A model generated the notes under the pieces. The model was given only the letters and a program-made list of their open reading frames with translations. It ran no database searches and was not told where the DNA came from. Below are positions 33,377-41,789 of a stretch of 46,705 nt of DNA, one piece after another. The position numbers were made by a program, and so were the translations under genes. Source of the DNA: Clostridiales bacterium (GTDB taxonomy: Bacteria; Bacillota; Clostridia; Saccharofermentanales; Saccharofermentanaceae); assembly GCA_017617525.1 (NCBI GenBank), contig JAFZWA010000049.1:1-46705 (forward strand). The letters run 5' to 3'. How positions within the stretch are numbered: position 1 is the stretch's first letter; every line of letters starts with the position of its first letter.

Positions 33377-34096
33377 ATGAGTAAGAAAACGGCTTATGTA
33401 AATGACGATAATCTGAGTTTTATTGGCGAGAACCTCGGTTTCGAAGGAAAAGAAGCGTTTAACCTTCTTCGAACCAATATTCTCTTTGCGGTAAAAAGAA
33501 AAGACAGATCGGCACGAGTCATCGGTGTCACTTCTTCCGTGCATGGTGAGGGAAAGAGCCTGACATCCGTGAACCTTGCGTATTCGATCGCAGAATCCGG
33601 TCGTAAAGTCCTTCTCATCGAGTGTGACATGCGTCTTCCTACCTTAAGAAAGAAGCTCGGACAGAAGAAGGCCGCCGGTCTTTCGAACCTCTTGGCAGGT
33701 GTTGAAGAAGACGGTGATGTTCTCCGTCAGAACGTAAATGTCAACGGTCTCGATGTTATCTTTGCGGGTAAGACTCCGCCGAATCCTTCGGAGCTTCTGG
33801 CATCCCATACATTCTCCAGACTCATCGAGAAAGTTGAGAATTACTACAGCTTCATTATCCTGGACCTTCCACCGGTATGCGAAGTATCGGATGCCTTGAT
33901 CGTAAGTAAGCTAACCGACGGTATGCTGATGGTCGTTCGTCAGGACTACAGTACCAGCACTGACCTCGAGTATGCGATGCGTCAGCTCGACTATGTAGAC
34001 GCTAAGGTTCTGGGCTTTGTATATAACAGTGCAGACAGTAAGACGAGACGTTATAAGTATAAGTACGGATATGGGAAGGGCTACAGCCGATCATGA
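33377..34096 (+). CDS. CpsD/CapB-type BY-kinase
   Basis: 239 residues. Walker A SSVHGEGKS (53-61), Walker A' LLIECDMR (79-86) and Walker B in IILDLPP mark a bacterial tyrosine kinase. The C terminus carries a Tyr cluster (RRYKYKYGYGKGYS) that is autophosphorylated in this family. I placed the start at 33377 (MSKKTAYV), with GAGGG upstream, 2 bp after the chain-length gene. It controls polymer export and length together with its adaptor and the phosphatase that follows. Confidence 0.94.
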   Translation: MSKKTAYVNDDNLSFIGENLGFEGKEAFNLLRTNILFAVKRKDRSARVIGVTSSVHGEGKSLTSVNLAYSIAESGRKVLLIECDMRLPTLRKKLGQKKAAGLSNLLAGVEEDGDVLRQNVNVNGLDVIFAGKTPPNPSELLASHTFSRLIEKVENYYSFIILDLPPVCEVSDALIVSKLTDGMLMVVRQDYSTSTDLEYAMRQLDYVDAKVLGFVYNSADSKTRRYKYKYGYGKGYSRS

Positions 34097-34806
34097 TCGA
34101 TATCCACTGCCACGTTTTACCGGGAATTGATGACGGATCTAGAAACGTGGAAATGTCCATTAAGATGCTGAGAGAATCAGGTAGACAAGGCATTACCTGG
34201 ATGTGTTTCACGCCCCACTTTTATGCCGATATGACCGATCCCGACCGTTTCTTGAAAAAAAGAGATGAGGCCGCCATCTTACTTCAGCAGCATATGGAAC
34301 AGGCGGGAGAACCATTCCCGAGATTCGTACTTGGTTCAGAAGTCCACTACTACCGTGGCATCGGAAGAAGTGAAGATATCAGAAAGCTCTGCATCGGCAG
34401 AAGCAACTACTTCCTTCTGGAACCGCCATTTCGTACATGGTCCCCGACATTTCTCGAGGATGTACGGACCTTAAGAGATGAACTTGACTTAAAGGTGATC
34501 ATCGCTCACATCGAGAGATACTTTGACCAGGATAAGCACTTGGTGCAAGCTCTTCTTGATGAACCGGGGATCTACATACAGACAAATGGGGAGAGCCTTC
34601 TGGATCGTAAGACGAGAAAAAAAGTGCTGAACCTCATAAAAGACGGAAAGATCCAGTTCTTAGGATCTGACTGTCATAACATGGAATACCGAACGCCGAA
34701 TCTGGAAGAAGCCGGATGGGTGATCGAAGATAAACTGGGACCGATCGTCCTAGATAAAATCGAGAATAACAGCGAAGCCCTGATTAAAGAAGCGGCATCG
34801 CTGTGA
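34093..34806 (+). CDS. CpsB/CapC-type PHP tyrosine-protein phosphatase
   Basis: 237 residues. MIDIHCHVLPGIDDG (His5, His7) and later metal ligands in IIAHIERY and LGSDCHN belong to the manganese-dependent PHP phosphatases that dephosphorylate the CpsD kinase. It overlaps the kinase gene by 4 bp (ATGA), so translation is coupled. It completes the adaptor-kinase-phosphatase trio. Confidence 0.95.
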   Translation: MIDIHCHVLPGIDDGSRNVEMSIKMLRESGRQGITWMCFTPHFYADMTDPDRFLKKRDEAAILLQQHMEQAGEPFPRFVLGSEVHYYRGIGRSEDIRKLCIGRSNYFLLEPPFRTWSPTFLEDVRTLRDELDLKVIIAHIERYFDQDKHLVQALLDEPGIYIQTNGESLLDRKTRKKVLNLIKDGKIQFLGSDCHNMEYRTPNLEEAGWVIEDKLGPIVLDKIENNSEALIKEAASL

Positions 34807-34830
34807 GGAAAGAAGGAGGGGATGACCCTT

Positions 34831-35667
34831 ATGAAAAAAAGAATCGTATGGATCGTGCTCTCCGTGATCATGTTCCTGGCAAGTATCTGCCTGATCCTTT
34901 ACTACCTCTGGGGGAACGGATATCTCTGGAAAGCCAAGAGTGCTCCGCCGGCACAGACTTATGCGGAGTTTACATATCCGTCTATTGATGAGTCCCAGAT
35001 GGCAAGTCTTACGGACTTTACCACAGCGGATCCGTCCGCTCCATCTGATCCGGACGCGACTCCGATCCCGGTAAAACCAATCGACGTGGAATGCCCGGTC
35101 GATTTTGATGAACTTCAGCTTGTGAACCCGGAGATCATCGGCTGGATCTACATGAGCAGCCCGGAAATCAGCCTTCCGATCTTAAGATCTCATACAGATG
35201 ACACCTGGTATCTATACAGAGATGCCGTCGGACAGTATAAAAGAGGCGGATCCCTTTTTGTCGAGCATGAGTACAACAGTCACGATTTTTCGGATCCTGT
35301 AACAGTTATCTATGGCCACAGAATGAACTCAGGAGCGATGTTTGGGACACTTCAGGCTACAGTTTCCGAGGACGATTATTTCAAAAATGACAGATTTATT
35401 GTGATATTCACACCCGGCGTAACAAAAATTTATCAAATTTTCGCTACATTACCTAGTGACAGCGACCATATCCTGTACTATAATGATTTCAATGCGGAAG
35501 GTGTGTTCGATGAGTATTTTAATGCCCTTTTCAGAGAAACAGGCGTTGATGTACAGTTGATCCCGGAAGCAAAACCAGAGCAAGGAGACCACGTTATCGT
35601 GCTTTCTTCCTGTCTTTGGGGAGACCGGTCCAAGAGGTTCCTGGTCTTTGCAAAACAAGTCTATTAA
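34831..35667 (+). CDS. Class B-like sortase
   Basis: 278 residues. An N-terminal membrane anchor (IVWIVLSVIMFLASICLILYYL) and a Thr/Pro/Asp linker precede the sortase domain. The catalytic residues are His163 (VIYGHRMNSG), Cys261 (VLSSCLWG) and Arg269 (KRFLVFA), in the order expected for SrtB. The start at 34831 has GGAGGGG 9 nt upstream; the ATG at 34822 lies on top of that site. The next gene encodes a protein with a matching sorting signal, so enzyme and substrate are side by side. The sortase probably links that protein to the cell wall. Confidence 0.92.
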   Translation: MKKRIVWIVLSVIMFLASICLILYYLWGNGYLWKAKSAPPAQTYAEFTYPSIDESQMASLTDFTTADPSAPSDPDATPIPVKPIDVECPVDFDELQLVNPEIIGWIYMSSPEISLPILRSHTDDTWYLYRDAVGQYKRGGSLFVEHEYNSHDFSDPVTVIYGHRMNSGAMFGTLQATVSEDDYFKNDRFIVIFTPGVTKIYQIFATLPSDSDHILYYNDFNAEGVFDEYFNALFRETGVDVQLIPEAKPEQGDHVIVLSSCLWGDRSKRFLVFAKQVY

Positions 35668-35715
35668 TGTTGAGAATGAGTTTGTAACTAACAAAATTCT
35701 AACGGGGGTTTACAA

Positions 35716-36429
35716 ATGAAAGCTTTAAAAGTAATTGCAACAACAGTAATGACAGTCGCTATCCTTGGCGTACAGGTTCTCGCAGCGGCTCCGAGCCCGG
35801 CAGCCGGTGACGGACCGAAGGTCAAGAAGGCAACTCTGGCAGACGGCACAGACATTACGGCGAATATCGTTGTAACCAGACTGGGAACAACTTCTCCGTA
35901 TGCTGAGGTAAATGCTTATCTCAAGAGTGCAAAGGATGACATCGATGCAGCATCCAACAAGCCGGCTAACCTCAAGGGCGAAGACGGAAAGACTCTCGAA
36001 GCAAAGCTTCAGGAAGTTCTTGATAAGGAAGCTAAGGGCACAAAGGCAGCTGATCTTACTTTCGCAGAGATCTTCGATGTCAGCTATGTTGTAAATGGTA
36101 AGGTTACACCGCTTCCGAGCGATGCAACTATCGAATTCGAGTACACAGCTCCGGACGGATCCATTATGATCTTTATCCACCAGGTTAAAGCAGGTGCTTG
36201 GAAGTTCGAAGCTACATCCGCTAAGACAACAGTAAGTTCTCTCAGCCCGTTCTCTTTCCTCACAGTTAAGAAGGCGGCAGCTGCTGATTCCGGGTCCGGT
36301 GAGGGCGATAAGAAGTCTGCACAGACCGGTGAATATGTTACAAAGTCTGTTCTTGCCGGCGCAGCAGTTCTCGCAGTTCTCGGTATGGTTTGTGTAGTCC
36401 GTGCAAAGAAGAGCAGCGAAGCAAAATAA
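35716..36429 (+). CDS. Small sortase-anchored surface protein with SAQTG signal
   Basis: 237 residues. It has an N-terminal signal peptide (MKALKVIATTVMTVAILGVQV, cleaved after AAA). The mature part is Lys/Asp/Ala-rich with a small beta domain (about 60-190) of unknown family. The C terminus is a sorting signal: SAQTG (201-205), a hydrophobic stretch (about 211-228) and RAKK. SAQTG differs from LPXTG and recalls the NPQTN and PQTG motifs read by class B sortases, like the one encoded next door. GGGGG lies 7-8 nt before the ATG. Its place in the polysaccharide locus suggests a wall-bound organiser or anchor for the polymer. Confidence 0.85.
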   Translation: MKALKVIATTVMTVAILGVQVLAAAPSPAAGDGPKVKKATLADGTDITANIVVTRLGTTSPYAEVNAYLKSAKDDIDAASNKPANLKGEDGKTLEAKLQEVLDKEAKGTKAADLTFAEIFDVSYVVNGKVTPLPSDATIEFEYTAPDGSIMIFIHQVKAGAWKFEATSAKTTVSSLSPFSFLTVKKAAAADSGSGEGDKKSAQTGEYVTKSVLAGAAVLAVLGMVCVVRAKKSSEAK

Positions 36430-37438
36430 GGATACAGTAATCAAGATAGTTGGGATAGCAGTGGCAACACTGCTATTCTTTTCTATTTTGTTAGTTGTTA
36501 CAGACAGGATCAAGAAGCAGAAAGAAGATGAAGCTGCTTCTGTTTCGTCGTCTTCGTGGGAGAATCCCTACGACGATGAGGAGATCGATCCTGTCGTTTA
36601 TTTTGGAGGAAAACCCTACGTCCATAAGAAGAATCTCGAGAACGTGCTCTTCATGGGTATCGATACCGAAGGCGAAGTAAAAGCTGAAGAGGGATACAGA
36701 AACCACCAGCAGGTCGATGTCCTGATGCTTTGCGTGATCGATCACCAAGCAAAGAACTATCAGGTGATCCAGATCAACCGTGATACAATCACAAGGATCC
36801 GCACAATCGATACCACAGGTGACCGTCTTGGTACGATCGACACCCAGATCGCTCTTGCTCATACATATGGTTCCGGTATGGAAGATAGCTGTGAATATAC
36901 TTGTGAAGCTGTTAGCATGCTTCTTCAGAATGAAGAGATTGACCACTATGTTTCCCTGAATATGAGCTCCATTGCCATTTTGAATAAGAGTGTAGGCGGA
37001 ATTGAGGTTACAGTTCCGGTTGATATGACTTCTGTAGATCCAGCGCTTACAGAAGGAACAACGCTGTTACTAAACGATGAACAGGCAGAACACTTTATTC
37101 GCGGCCGTATGACATTGGAAGATGACAGAAATTCAAGCCGTATGGAACGTCAAGAAGCATACCTTCATGCTTGGAGATTAAAGGCAAAGGAAAAGATGAA
37201 TGCTGATGCTGCGTTTGCTTTGGATCTTATCGCTGACCTTAGCTATTACATGGTTGCGGATCAGAACCTGAATGGCCTCTCAACACTTTCCGGTTACCTT
37301 GCTGACTATGAGTATCTTGGTAAGGTTTCCATTGAAGGGGAGATAAAAATGGGTGAAGTTTACCGAGAGTTTTACCCGGATCAGGATGCTCTTAAGCAGC
37401 TTGTAATGGATATCTTCTACGAAGAGAAACCCCAGTAA
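36401..37438 (+). CDS. LytR-CpsA-Psr family glycopolymer ligase
   Basis: 345 residues. One N-terminal membrane segment (IKIVGIAVATLLFFSILLVV) precedes the LCP domain, with NVLFMGIDT, VIQINRDT (the Arg and Asp that bind the polyprenyl pyrophosphate), VGGIEVTVPVDM and HFIRGRMTLEDDRNSSRMERQ. LCP enzymes attach teichoic acids or capsules to peptidoglycan. The only start that keeps the whole membrane segment is GTG at 36401, overlapping the surface protein gene by 29 bp. It has no strong ribosome binding site, so reinitiation is likely. Confidence 0.92.
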   Translation: MQRRAAKQNKDTVIKIVGIAVATLLFFSILLVVTDRIKKQKEDEAASVSSSSWENPYDDEEIDPVVYFGGKPYVHKKNLENVLFMGIDTEGEVKAEEGYRNHQQVDVLMLCVIDHQAKNYQVIQINRDTITRIRTIDTTGDRLGTIDTQIALAHTYGSGMEDSCEYTCEAVSMLLQNEEIDHYVSLNMSSIAILNKSVGGIEVTVPVDMTSVDPALTEGTTLLLNDEQAEHFIRGRMTLEDDRNSSRMERQEAYLHAWRLKAKEKMNADAAFALDLIADLSYYMVADQNLNGLSTLSGYLADYEYLGKVSIEGEIKMGEVYREFYPDQDALKQLVMDIFYEEKPQ

Positions 37439-37486
37439 TACAGGCGATGTAACATTGTTACACGAGAAATAGAGAAGGAAAAACAC

Positions 37487-37984
37487 ATGTGGTACGTGGT
37501 CTGGACATCGACAGGATTAGAGGATAGAGTAGCAAAGGCAGTTAAAGAAATGCACTGCCAGAACCGCTTCTTTATTCCCAAAAGAATTGTCCAGATAAGA
37601 CGTAAAGGAAACTGGGAATATTTGGAGAAAAATATGTTTCCTGGATACTTCTTTGTGGATACAGATGACATTGAAGAATTCTCAAACCAGATTCATAAGG
37701 TCGAAGGGTTTGCGACCGTTTTAACAGTGGATAAGAAGTTCTTCCCTCTTTCCGGAAAAGACGAGATCCTCACAGAAGAACTATACGATAACAATGGCAT
37801 CTTCGATGTATCCAAGGGCTTTATTGAAGGGGATAGCATCATTGTGACATCCGGTCCGCTCAAAGGACAGGAAGGCCTGATCAAGAAGATTGACAGACAT
37901 AAGAGACTGGCATATCTTGAGTTTTCCATGTTTGATCAAGTCGTCAGGGGCACAGTCGGTCTTGAGATCGTCGAGAAACGCTGA
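37487..37984 (+). CDS. loaP: LoaP, NusG-type transcription antiterminator
   Basis: 165 residues. The N-terminal NGN domain starts WYVVWTSTGLEDRVAKAV and contains FIPKRIVQIRRKG and MFPGYFFVDT. The C-terminal KOW domain has GDSIIVTSGPLKGQEGLIKKI. This length and form fit the specialised NusG paralogue LoaP, which promotes read-through of long polysaccharide and secondary-metabolite operons in Firmicutes rather than general elongation. Its place immediately before a 340-nt structured leader and the polymer genes agrees with that role. It could in principle be the housekeeping NusG, but the missing secE and ribosomal neighbours argue against it. Confidence 0.9.
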   Translation: MWYVVWTSTGLEDRVAKAVKEMHCQNRFFIPKRIVQIRRKGNWEYLEKNMFPGYFFVDTDDIEEFSNQIHKVEGFATVLTVDKKFFPLSGKDEILTEELYDNNGIFDVSKGFIEGDSIIVTSGPLKGQEGLIKKIDRHKRLAYLEFSMFDQVVRGTVGLEIVEKR

Positions 37985-38326
37985 AGCGGTTTCGTTTTCG
38001 GTCAATTCGTGATATCTGCCAAGATAACTGAAAAGTAATCAAAATGTATTGTAAAAGTACCCGATTTTTTGATTTCCGCCCCAATTTTCCCGTATTAATA
38101 GGATATAATGAACTGACAGGATAGGGGATCTGTATGAGTATGCGACAGATCCTCATAAGAAGCATCTTCTTGCAATCGTCGCCCAAGCGCGCGTTGAGAA
38201 GGCGATGTGGAGATAAAACATCTAAAAAGAAAGGCGTTTCCTTTCTTGGCGAAGCATACGAAAAATGAGGGGTTATGAAAGAACTGAAGGTCGCGATTTA
38301 TAGAAGAAGCGAGCGGAGGACAAGAC
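37985..38326 (+). promoter_or_regulatory. Structured leader of the polymer gene cluster, candidate LoaP target
   Basis: 342 bp without a gene. A TATAAT -10 lies at 38104-38109, with no clear -35. Downstream are four stem-loops: GGGGATCTGT/ACAGATCCTC (38124-38154), AAGAAG-CAT-CTTCTT (38157-38171), CGTCGCC/GGCGATG (38177-38207), and AAGAAAGG-CGTTT-CCTTTCTT (38227-38247). None has a terminator-like T-run. LoaP is known to act through an RNA hairpin in the leader of its target operon, so one of these may be the loading site. Confidence 0.6.
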
Positions 38327-39772
38327 GTGTATAAACGGAATGCCCAAGGTTGGTCAAAACATTTGGATTTCATACTTGTGGACGAAATGAGTCTTCAGGT
38401 TGCGCTGATTCTTGCCGTGTTAATTCGATTGGAAGCTATGGCATATTCTCTGAGAATTTACAGGAATATGGCGATTCTCCTTTTTCTTTTCGATTTATTG
38501 GTAGCCGTGCTACACAATACCATGCATGACGTCATGCAGCGTGGGTACTATATTGAGTTCCTTCGCACCTTTGAGCATTGTTTCTATGTGTTTGGTCTGG
38601 CCATGGTTTATATGTTTGCCACGCAATCAGGAGAAGACTTTTCACGTATTGTGCTTGCTTTGACCTTTGTTTTCCATTTCCTGCTGGGATACTTCTATCG
38701 AATTCTTTGGAAGAGTATAGTAAAGGTTTTTGATATTCAACGTGGTACAAGAAGCAATATCCTGGTAGTAACGACGCCAGAGAACGCGCACGAGATTCTT
38801 ACGCGCTTAAGCGGTAATGACATGGTTGGTTATGTTATTTCCGGTGTTGTGTTAACAGAAAAGACTGAACAGAAGAGCATAAATAATTATCCGATCGTTG
38901 CCGATCTCGATGGGATTGCCGATTACATTGTTCGTGAGTGGATTGATTCTGTGTATATTGATGCACCTATCTCAGATGAAAGAGTAGTTAAGGTCATGGA
39001 TGATTGTTCGATTATGGCTGTACCCACACACTATCATGTACCGAATATGAGCAGAAGCGGTGTCAAACGTTTCTCGGAAAGAATTGGCGGCACAACAGTA
39101 CTAACTACTTCTATCAACTACGCTACACCGTTACAAGTTTTTATCAAACGAATTTTTGATATCTGCGTTGGACTGATCGGAAGTATCTTCGCTATCCTGA
39201 TCATGATTGTATTTGGTCCGATTATCAAGAAACAATCACCTGGACCGATTCTTTTCAAACAGGAACGTATCGGAAAGAATGGAAAACATTTCCAAATGTA
39301 TAAGATCCGTTCAATGCACATCGATGCAGAAGATAGAAAGAAAGAGTTGATGGATCAGAATCGTGTCAAGGACGGAATGATGTTCAAGCTTGACTTCGAT
39401 CCGCGTATTATTGGAAATAAAGTTTTACCTGATGGTACCAAGAAGGCAGGTATCGGTGAGTTTTTAAGAAAGTGCAGTCTCGATGAGTTTCCGCAGTTTT
39501 TTAATGTTCTTGGCGGATCGATGTCCATGATTGGTACCCGTCCTCCTACATTGGATGAATGGTCGAAGTATGAATTTCATCATAGAGCAAGACTTGCGAC
39601 AAAACCAGGTATTACCGGTCTCTGGCAGGTAAGTGGAAGATCTCAGATTACAGATTTTGAAGAAGTTGTTAAACTAGATACACAATACATAGCAAATTGG
39701 AGTATTGGACAAGATATAAAGATTTTGTTTAAGACGATTGGTGTAGTTTTTAGAAAGAAAGGTGCACTCTAA
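38327..39772 (+). CDS. Polyprenyl glycosylphosphotransferase (WbaP/CpsE-type)
   Basis: 481 residues. Four or five N-terminal membrane helices, a central CoA-binding-like domain, then a C-terminal phosphoglycosyltransferase domain: KRIFDICVGLIGSIFAILI, SPGPILFKQERIGKNGK, YKIRSMHIDAE, RKCSLDEFPQFFNVLGG and GLWQVSGRS. This enzyme starts each repeating unit by putting sugar-1-phosphate on undecaprenyl phosphate. The start is GTG at 38327 with GGAGG 7 nt upstream. It is the first structural gene after the LoaP leader. Confidence 0.95.
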   Translation: MYKRNAQGWSKHLDFILVDEMSLQVALILAVLIRLEAMAYSLRIYRNMAILLFLFDLLVAVLHNTMHDVMQRGYYIEFLRTFEHCFYVFGLAMVYMFATQSGEDFSRIVLALTFVFHFLLGYFYRILWKSIVKVFDIQRGTRSNILVVTTPENAHEILTRLSGNDMVGYVISGVVLTEKTEQKSINNYPIVADLDGIADYIVREWIDSVYIDAPISDERVVKVMDDCSIMAVPTHYHVPNMSRSGVKRFSERIGGTTVLTTSINYATPLQVFIKRIFDICVGLIGSIFAILIMIVFGPIIKKQSPGPILFKQERIGKNGKHFQMYKIRSMHIDAEDRKKELMDQNRVKDGMMFKLDFDPRIIGNKVLPDGTKKAGIGEFLRKCSLDEFPQFFNVLGGSMSMIGTRPPTLDEWSKYEFHHRARLATKPGITGLWQVSGRSQITDFEEVVKLDTQYIANWSIGQDIKILFKTIGVVFRKKGAL

Positions 39773-39786
39773 AGGAAGTATATAAC

Positions 39787-40905
39787 ATGAAGAAAGTTTT
39801 GCTTGTTTTTGGGACTAGACCAGAAGCTATAAAGATGTGTCCTTTGGTGTTGGAATTAAAAAGACGAGAGTCGATTCAAACAGTAGTTTGTGTGACAGCT
39901 CAACATCGACAAATGTTAGATCAAGTGATGGATACTTTTGGAGTGATTCCAGACTATGACTTGAATATCATGAAAGACCGACAGACTCTTTTCGATATTG
40001 CGACGGGTGTGTTGAACGGAATAAAAGAGGTGCTGGAGAAAGAGAGACCAGATGTGGTTCTCGTTCACGGAGATACGAGCACAACTTTTGTTACCGCCCT
40101 TGCTTGCTTTTATCTTCAGATTCCTGTGGGACATATTGAAGCAGGGCTTAGGACCTACAACATCTATAGTCCTTACCCAGAAGAGTTTAACCGAGAAGCT
40201 GTGGGCATCATTTCTCAATACAACTTCGCGCCCACTCCTCTCAGTCGTGACAACCTTCTTCGAGAGGGTAAGAAAGCAGAAACAATATACGTTACCGGCA
40301 ATACCGTAATCGATGCTATGCAGCATATGGTGAAGGAAGATTACAGCCATCCCGAGCTTGACTGGATTGGTGATGGAAAACTGATCTTTATCACAGCACA
40401 CAGGCGTGAAAACCTCGGTGAGCCATTGCATCATATGTTCAGAGCTATCAGGCGCGTTCTTAACGAGCATCCGGAGTGTAAGGCTGTCTATCCTATCCAT
40501 ATGAATCCTGTGGTCAGAGAAGCTGCAGAAGCGGAACTTGGTGACTGCGACCAGATACACATTATTGAGCCTATTGGGGTATACGATTGCCATAATTTCG
40601 AGGCACGTTCCTTCCTGTGCCTAACTGATTCTGGAGGGATTCAGGAAGAGTGTCCATCCTATGGTGTTCCTGTACTTGTTATGCGTGACACGACTGAGCG
40701 TCCCGAGGGGGTAGATGCTGGAACACTGAAACTGGTTGGCACAGATGAAGAGACGATATACAAGACCTTCAAGATGTTATTGGAGGATCAGACTGAGTAC
40801 GAAAAGATGTCTCATGCCTGCAATCCGTATGGCGACGGCCATGCTTGTGAGCGAATAGCGAACATTCTAGAAGGTAAAGAATACGAGCCATGGGTGGCGA
40901 AGTAA
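39787..40905 (+). CDS. wecB: UDP-N-acetylglucosamine 2-epimerase
   Basis: 372 residues, the family length. VFGTRPEAIKMCPLV at the N terminus, HGDTSTTF, HIEAGLRT, TAHRRENLG and the uridine-binding DSGGIQEE are all present. It converts UDP-GlcNAc to UDP-ManNAc, the precursor used by the WecG/TagA-type transferase and the dehydrogenase that follow. AAAGGAAG lies 8 nt before the ATG, 14 bp after the preceding gene. Confidence 0.96.
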   Translation: MKKVLLVFGTRPEAIKMCPLVLELKRRESIQTVVCVTAQHRQMLDQVMDTFGVIPDYDLNIMKDRQTLFDIATGVLNGIKEVLEKERPDVVLVHGDTSTTFVTALACFYLQIPVGHIEAGLRTYNIYSPYPEEFNREAVGIISQYNFAPTPLSRDNLLREGKKAETIYVTGNTVIDAMQHMVKEDYSHPELDWIGDGKLIFITAHRRENLGEPLHHMFRAIRRVLNEHPECKAVYPIHMNPVVREAAEAELGDCDQIHIIEPIGVYDCHNFEARSFLCLTDSGGIQEECPSYGVPVLVMRDTTERPEGVDAGTLKLVGTDEETIYKTFKMLLEDQTEYEKMSHACNPYGDGHACERIANILEGKEYEPWVAK

Positions 40906-40921
40906 GAGGTAGAACGATCAC

Positions 40922-41677
40922 ATGCCAAATAACAGATATCCAATCCTGAATACCTATGTGAACGCCATTTCCATGGATGAAACAATCACTGAAGTAGAGA
41001 AGATCATAAAGGCTGGGAAGCCTACCCAGCATGTGGTCATCAATGCGCTTAAGGTTAACCTTATGAATGAGAACTCAGAACTGCAGAAGATAGTTAATTC
41101 ATGTCCGCTGATTAACGCAGACGGCGCTTCAATTGTCTGGGCTGCGAAAAAGCTCGGCGTGCCGCTGAAAGAGCGTGTGGCCGGAATAGATTTGTTTGAG
41201 AATCTCGTCAAGCTTGCCGCTGAGAAGGGCTATAAGATCTACCTCTTCGGCGCAAAAGAAGAGGTCGTTACCAAGGTTAAAAAGATTTTTGGAGAAAAAT
41301 ACCCCACGATCCAGATCGTCGGCTATCGAAACGGGTATTTCACGGAAGCCGATGAGCCGGAGATCGTAAAGAATATGCATAACTCTGGTGCGGACATGAT
41401 GTTTGTTGCGTTTTCCAGTCCCAAGAAAGAGTTCTGGGTCAATAAGTATCTGAATGAAATGAACATCCCCTTCGTGATGGGTGTTGGTGGAAGTTTCGAT
41501 GTTGTTGCCGGTGTGACGAATCGCGCACCCAAGTGGATGCAGGACCATGGGCTTGAGTGGTTTTACCGATTCATCCAAGAGCCGAGGCGATTGTGGAATC
41601 GATATGTGGTCGGCAACTGGAAGTTCGTAGTTTATACATACAAAGTCAAACGAGAGAAAAAGAAAGCGAAAGCATAA
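40922..41677 (+). CDS. WecG/TagA/CpsF family glycosyltransferase (GT26)
   Basis: 251 residues. HVVINALKVNLM, the catalytic-region INADGASIVWAAK, GYKIYLFGAKEEV and GVGGSFDVVAG are typical of GT26. Members transfer ManNAc (TagA) or ManNAcA (WecG) from UDP to a lipid-linked acceptor, which fits the flanking epimerase and dehydrogenase. A basic C terminus (KVKREKKKAKA) probably contacts the membrane, as in TagA. It lies 16 bp after the epimerase gene. Confidence 0.94.
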   Translation: MPNNRYPILNTYVNAISMDETITEVEKIIKAGKPTQHVVINALKVNLMNENSELQKIVNSCPLINADGASIVWAAKKLGVPLKERVAGIDLFENLVKLAAEKGYKIYLFGAKEEVVTKVKKIFGEKYPTIQIVGYRNGYFTEADEPEIVKNMHNSGADMMFVAFSSPKKEFWVNKYLNEMNIPFVMGVGGSFDVVAGVTNRAPKWMQDHGLEWFYRFIQEPRRLWNRYVVGNWKFVVYTYKVKREKKKAKA

Positions 41678-41789
41678 GTAACAACCAGCTATTGAGCTGA
41701 TGAAAACAAAACGGTCATACTGAATGCGATGGACATTACAGAAGGACAATTATTGTATGAGCCGTAAACTGGCAGGAGGATAAAAGTTA

